A DNA stretch of 64,000 nucleotides from Cyclobacteriaceae bacterium (GTDB taxonomy: Bacteria; Bacteroidota; Bacteroidia; Cytophagales; Cyclobacteriaceae). This document shows, piece after piece, positions 62,601 through 64,000 of the stretch. Position 1 is the first letter of the stretch. The number at the start of each line of letters is the position of its first letter. The stretch is from contig CATQIH010000001.1 of assembly GCA_958296015.1 (NCBI GenBank), positions 124,001 to 188,000 of the forward strand, read 5' to 3'. A program made the translations under genes and the position numbers. Under the pieces are notes generated by a model that ran no database searches, had not been told where the DNA came from, and saw nothing but the letters and a program-made list of their open reading frames with translations.

Positions 62601-63963
62601 TTAATCCCCACCCGTCACGACTAATATCAGCCAACACATCAGGAAGTTCCAGGATAGCTCCTACCTGCTCCAGCTTTGTTTGCAACTTATTAGTATCCAA
62701 AGCGTTAGCACTTGTGTCTTCGTCCAGAGAAAGAACAGCCGCCAGTCCTGCTGCTTGTCCCATAGACATGGTTTGGGCCATCGAGCGGCAGGAGGCGTGT
62801 GCATCGTGCGTAGCAGAAAAACAACGGCCTACTACCCAGGCACGCTGACTTCCTTTGGGAACAATTGCCCCATAGGGCACGCCATATACACCCTGACCAG
62901 GAATGTATTCCCAAACTGTTTCATCATCTCCGTCCTTTCCCTGCCGGTGATCTTCGATGGGTGCTCCACACAACAAGATGCGATCCTGAGGCATCAATCC
63001 GCTCAGGCAATCTTCTTTGGTCAGGCGATATTCTCCATATACGCGCCTGGTTTCCCGTACGCCTATCTGATGAGACAGTCCAATGATTTTGGCATCTTCG
63101 TATCCGGGCACTTCATCACGGAAAAATGCTTCGTACACAAACGCCTGCCGCCGCCCTTCTATCTCAGCTTGCGTGAGTTCTTCCACATCCAGAGCATGGA
63201 GACCACTCACCTTAACAGCTACGGTAGAAATACAATGTGGCTGGCACATCTCATGCGCTGATCCTTCTTTGCGGGGCAATGGGTGTTTTCCGGTATCAAC
63301 CGCCTGGTTCATTTTTTCCTTCAGCATTTTTTTACCGCCTGCCTGCTCGTATTTTTCCAGGTTTACGTTGCTCATCCGAAAGGTCGTGGTCATGCTCTGT
63401 GCCGGTTCCGTATCACCAGCCAATTCATAGGAATATCCTGCCAGGTGGCAGTAATCAGCATCCCCCGAAGCATCAATGATACGCCTGGCTTTTACCTTGT
63501 AGAATCCGCTCTTGTTCCAAAAAATACAGCTTGATCGCTCGTCTTCTTCTGTTGCCACATCAATGAGTGTGGTGTGTAACAGGAAGCGAATACCAGCCTG
63601 TGTTATCTGTTGATCCCATACCAGCTTCAAACGTTCCGGGTTATAATTGACACCCGTGCCTGCTCCATACGTATTGGGACGAAGGAACATGTCCCCTGTT
63701 TGATGCAGCGCATTGACAATAGTATCGGGCATTCCGGCTACAATCTTTCTAGGGGTTTCCCCCGGCGTAAAAAATCCGTAGAAAGTATCCAGCATTTGCG
63801 TAGAGGTGCCTCCGAAGAAGCCATACCTTTCTACCAGCATCACCTGATATTTGCCGCGACTGGCGGCCAGGGCTGCAAGGCATCCCGCAGAACCTGCTCC
63901 GATGACGAGGATGTCGGTCTCTGCCAGTAAAGGAATATGTTGATGATTGATAAATTCCATCAT
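62581..63963 (-). CDS. FAD-dependent oxidoreductase (PF12831-type)
   Basis: A 460-residue flavoprotein without signal peptide. The N-terminal dinucleotide-binding fold is 'ETDILVIGAGSAGCLAALAASRG', followed by 'RYGFFGGTSTQMLDTFYGFF', 'ARRIIDASGDADYCHLAGYS', 'IGVRETRRVYGEY', and the C-terminal flavin-contact region 'GRCFSATHDAHASCRSMAQTM' with 'GQAAGLAAVLSLDED'. This is typical of FAD_oxidored proteins. It is distantly related to the Tat-exported enzyme at 58123, but appears cytoplasmic. Its extreme C-terminus is formed by repeat DNA belonging to the adjacent IVP cassette, suggesting a slightly altered end. Upstream context lies beyond the window. Confidence 0.88.
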   Translation of the reverse strand: MMEFINHQHIPLLAETDILVIGAGSAGCLAALAASRGKYQVMLVERYGFFGGTSTQMLDTFYGFFTPGETPRKIVAGMPDTIVNALHQTGDMFLRPNTYGAGTGVNYNPERLKLVWDQQITQAGIRFLLHTTLIDVATEEDERSSCIFWNKSGFYKVKARRIIDASGDADYCHLAGYSYELAGDTEPAQSMTTTFRMSNVNLEKYEQAGGKKMLKEKMNQAVDTGKHPLPRKEGSAHEMCQPHCISTVAVKVSGLHALDVEELTQAEIEGRRQAFVYEAFFRDEVPGYEDAKIIGLSHQIGVRETRRVYGEYRLTKEDCLSGLMPQDRILLCGAPIEDHRQGKDGDDETVWEYIPGQGVYGVPYGAIVPKGSQRAWVVGRCFSATHDAHASCRSMAQTMSMGQAAGLAAVLSLDEDTSANALDTNKLQTKLEQVGAILELPDVLADISRDGWGLTVGGNR

Positions 63964-64000
63964 AATGTTCAGATAATTTTATAATGATGCCTATGGCTTC

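Noticed and set aside
1-64000. Search for rRNA, tRNA, CRISPR arrays, phage structural genes and restriction or defence genes
   Set aside because: None recognised by eye; the tRNA-like fold of the MITE lacks an anticodon arm consensus and CCA, so it is not called a tRNA.

Overview
This window looks like a chromosomal segment of a member of the Bacteroidota, probably a Cytophagales-type bacterium. The evidence is two SusC/SusD pairs, a hybrid two-component (HTCS) regulator, ECF sigma/FecR signalling, several type IX secretion (T9SS) C-terminal sorting domains, ASPIC/UnbV FG-GAP lipoproteins, and poor Shine-Dalgarno usage. The genus is an inference. I found no rRNA, tRNA or CRISPR array.

Layout. 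(1) 1-4.3 kb: a TetR-type regulator tail followed by a TolC / HlyD / DHA2-MFS tripartite drug exporter. (2) 4.3-7.3 kb: stress-type oxidoreductases, namely an NAD(P)H-binding protein, a divergent HxlR regulator / quinone-reductase-like pair with a palindromic intergenic site, and a LigB-type dioxygenase gene broken by one stop codon. (3) 7.4-28.9 kb: a glycan-utilisation locus. It holds an HTCS sensor, SusC, SusD, two GH39-like secreted enzymes, a third secreted enzyme of unrecognised catalytic family with CBM6, ricin-type and T9SS domains, and a large FG-GAP lipoprotein. (4) 29-31 kb: a PQQ-dependent dehydrogenase with a built-in cytochrome c domain. (5) 31.5-51 kb: a probable phosphoester-scavenging locus. 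One minus-strand run has an ECF sigma factor, a destroyed fecR, SusC, SusD, an endonuclease/exonuclease/phosphatase (EEP) family lipoprotein and a frameshifted YncE-phosphoesterase. Next to it lie a TonB receptor with a second YncE-phosphoesterase, and divergently a type I phosphodiesterase with a third YncE-phosphoesterase. (6) 51-56 kb: an esterase, an AraC regulator, an aldo/keto reductase, an SDR with an unusual active site, and decayed fragments. (7) 56-58 kb: a tyrosine recombinase and a disrupted overlapping ORF. (8) 58-64 kb: a catabolic cluster of two FAD oxidoreductases, a TIM-barrel isomerase-like protein and a phosphotriesterase-family hydrolase, into which a four-helix-bundle (IVP) gene with flanking inverted repeats appears to have been inserted.

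The most striking discovery is a miniature mobile element. Four base-identical 102-bp copies (8612, 23008, 40175, 56499) have 14-bp perfect terminal inverted repeats and two long internal hairpins that would fold as a cloverleaf. Each is flanked by a 9-bp direct repeat: three exact, one 8/9. Two older, diverged ~106-bp relatives (31315, 56256) also keep decayed 9-bp flanking repeats (7/9). One copy lies in fecR, one in an ORF overlapping the recombinase gene, and one in a T9SS tail fragment. Insertion adds 111 nt (37 codons), and two of the element's six frames are fully open, so the element could also insert peptide sequence in frame. No transposase for it is present here.

The phosphoester locus also shows parallel loss of its sigma/anti-sigma control: FecR is destroyed and the cognate SusC has only a stub where an STN signalling domain would be. 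Several other genes carry single-base lesions (dioxygenase, YncE-phosphoesterase, epimerase fragment), so this strain or assembly has a noticeable load of recent gene inactivation.
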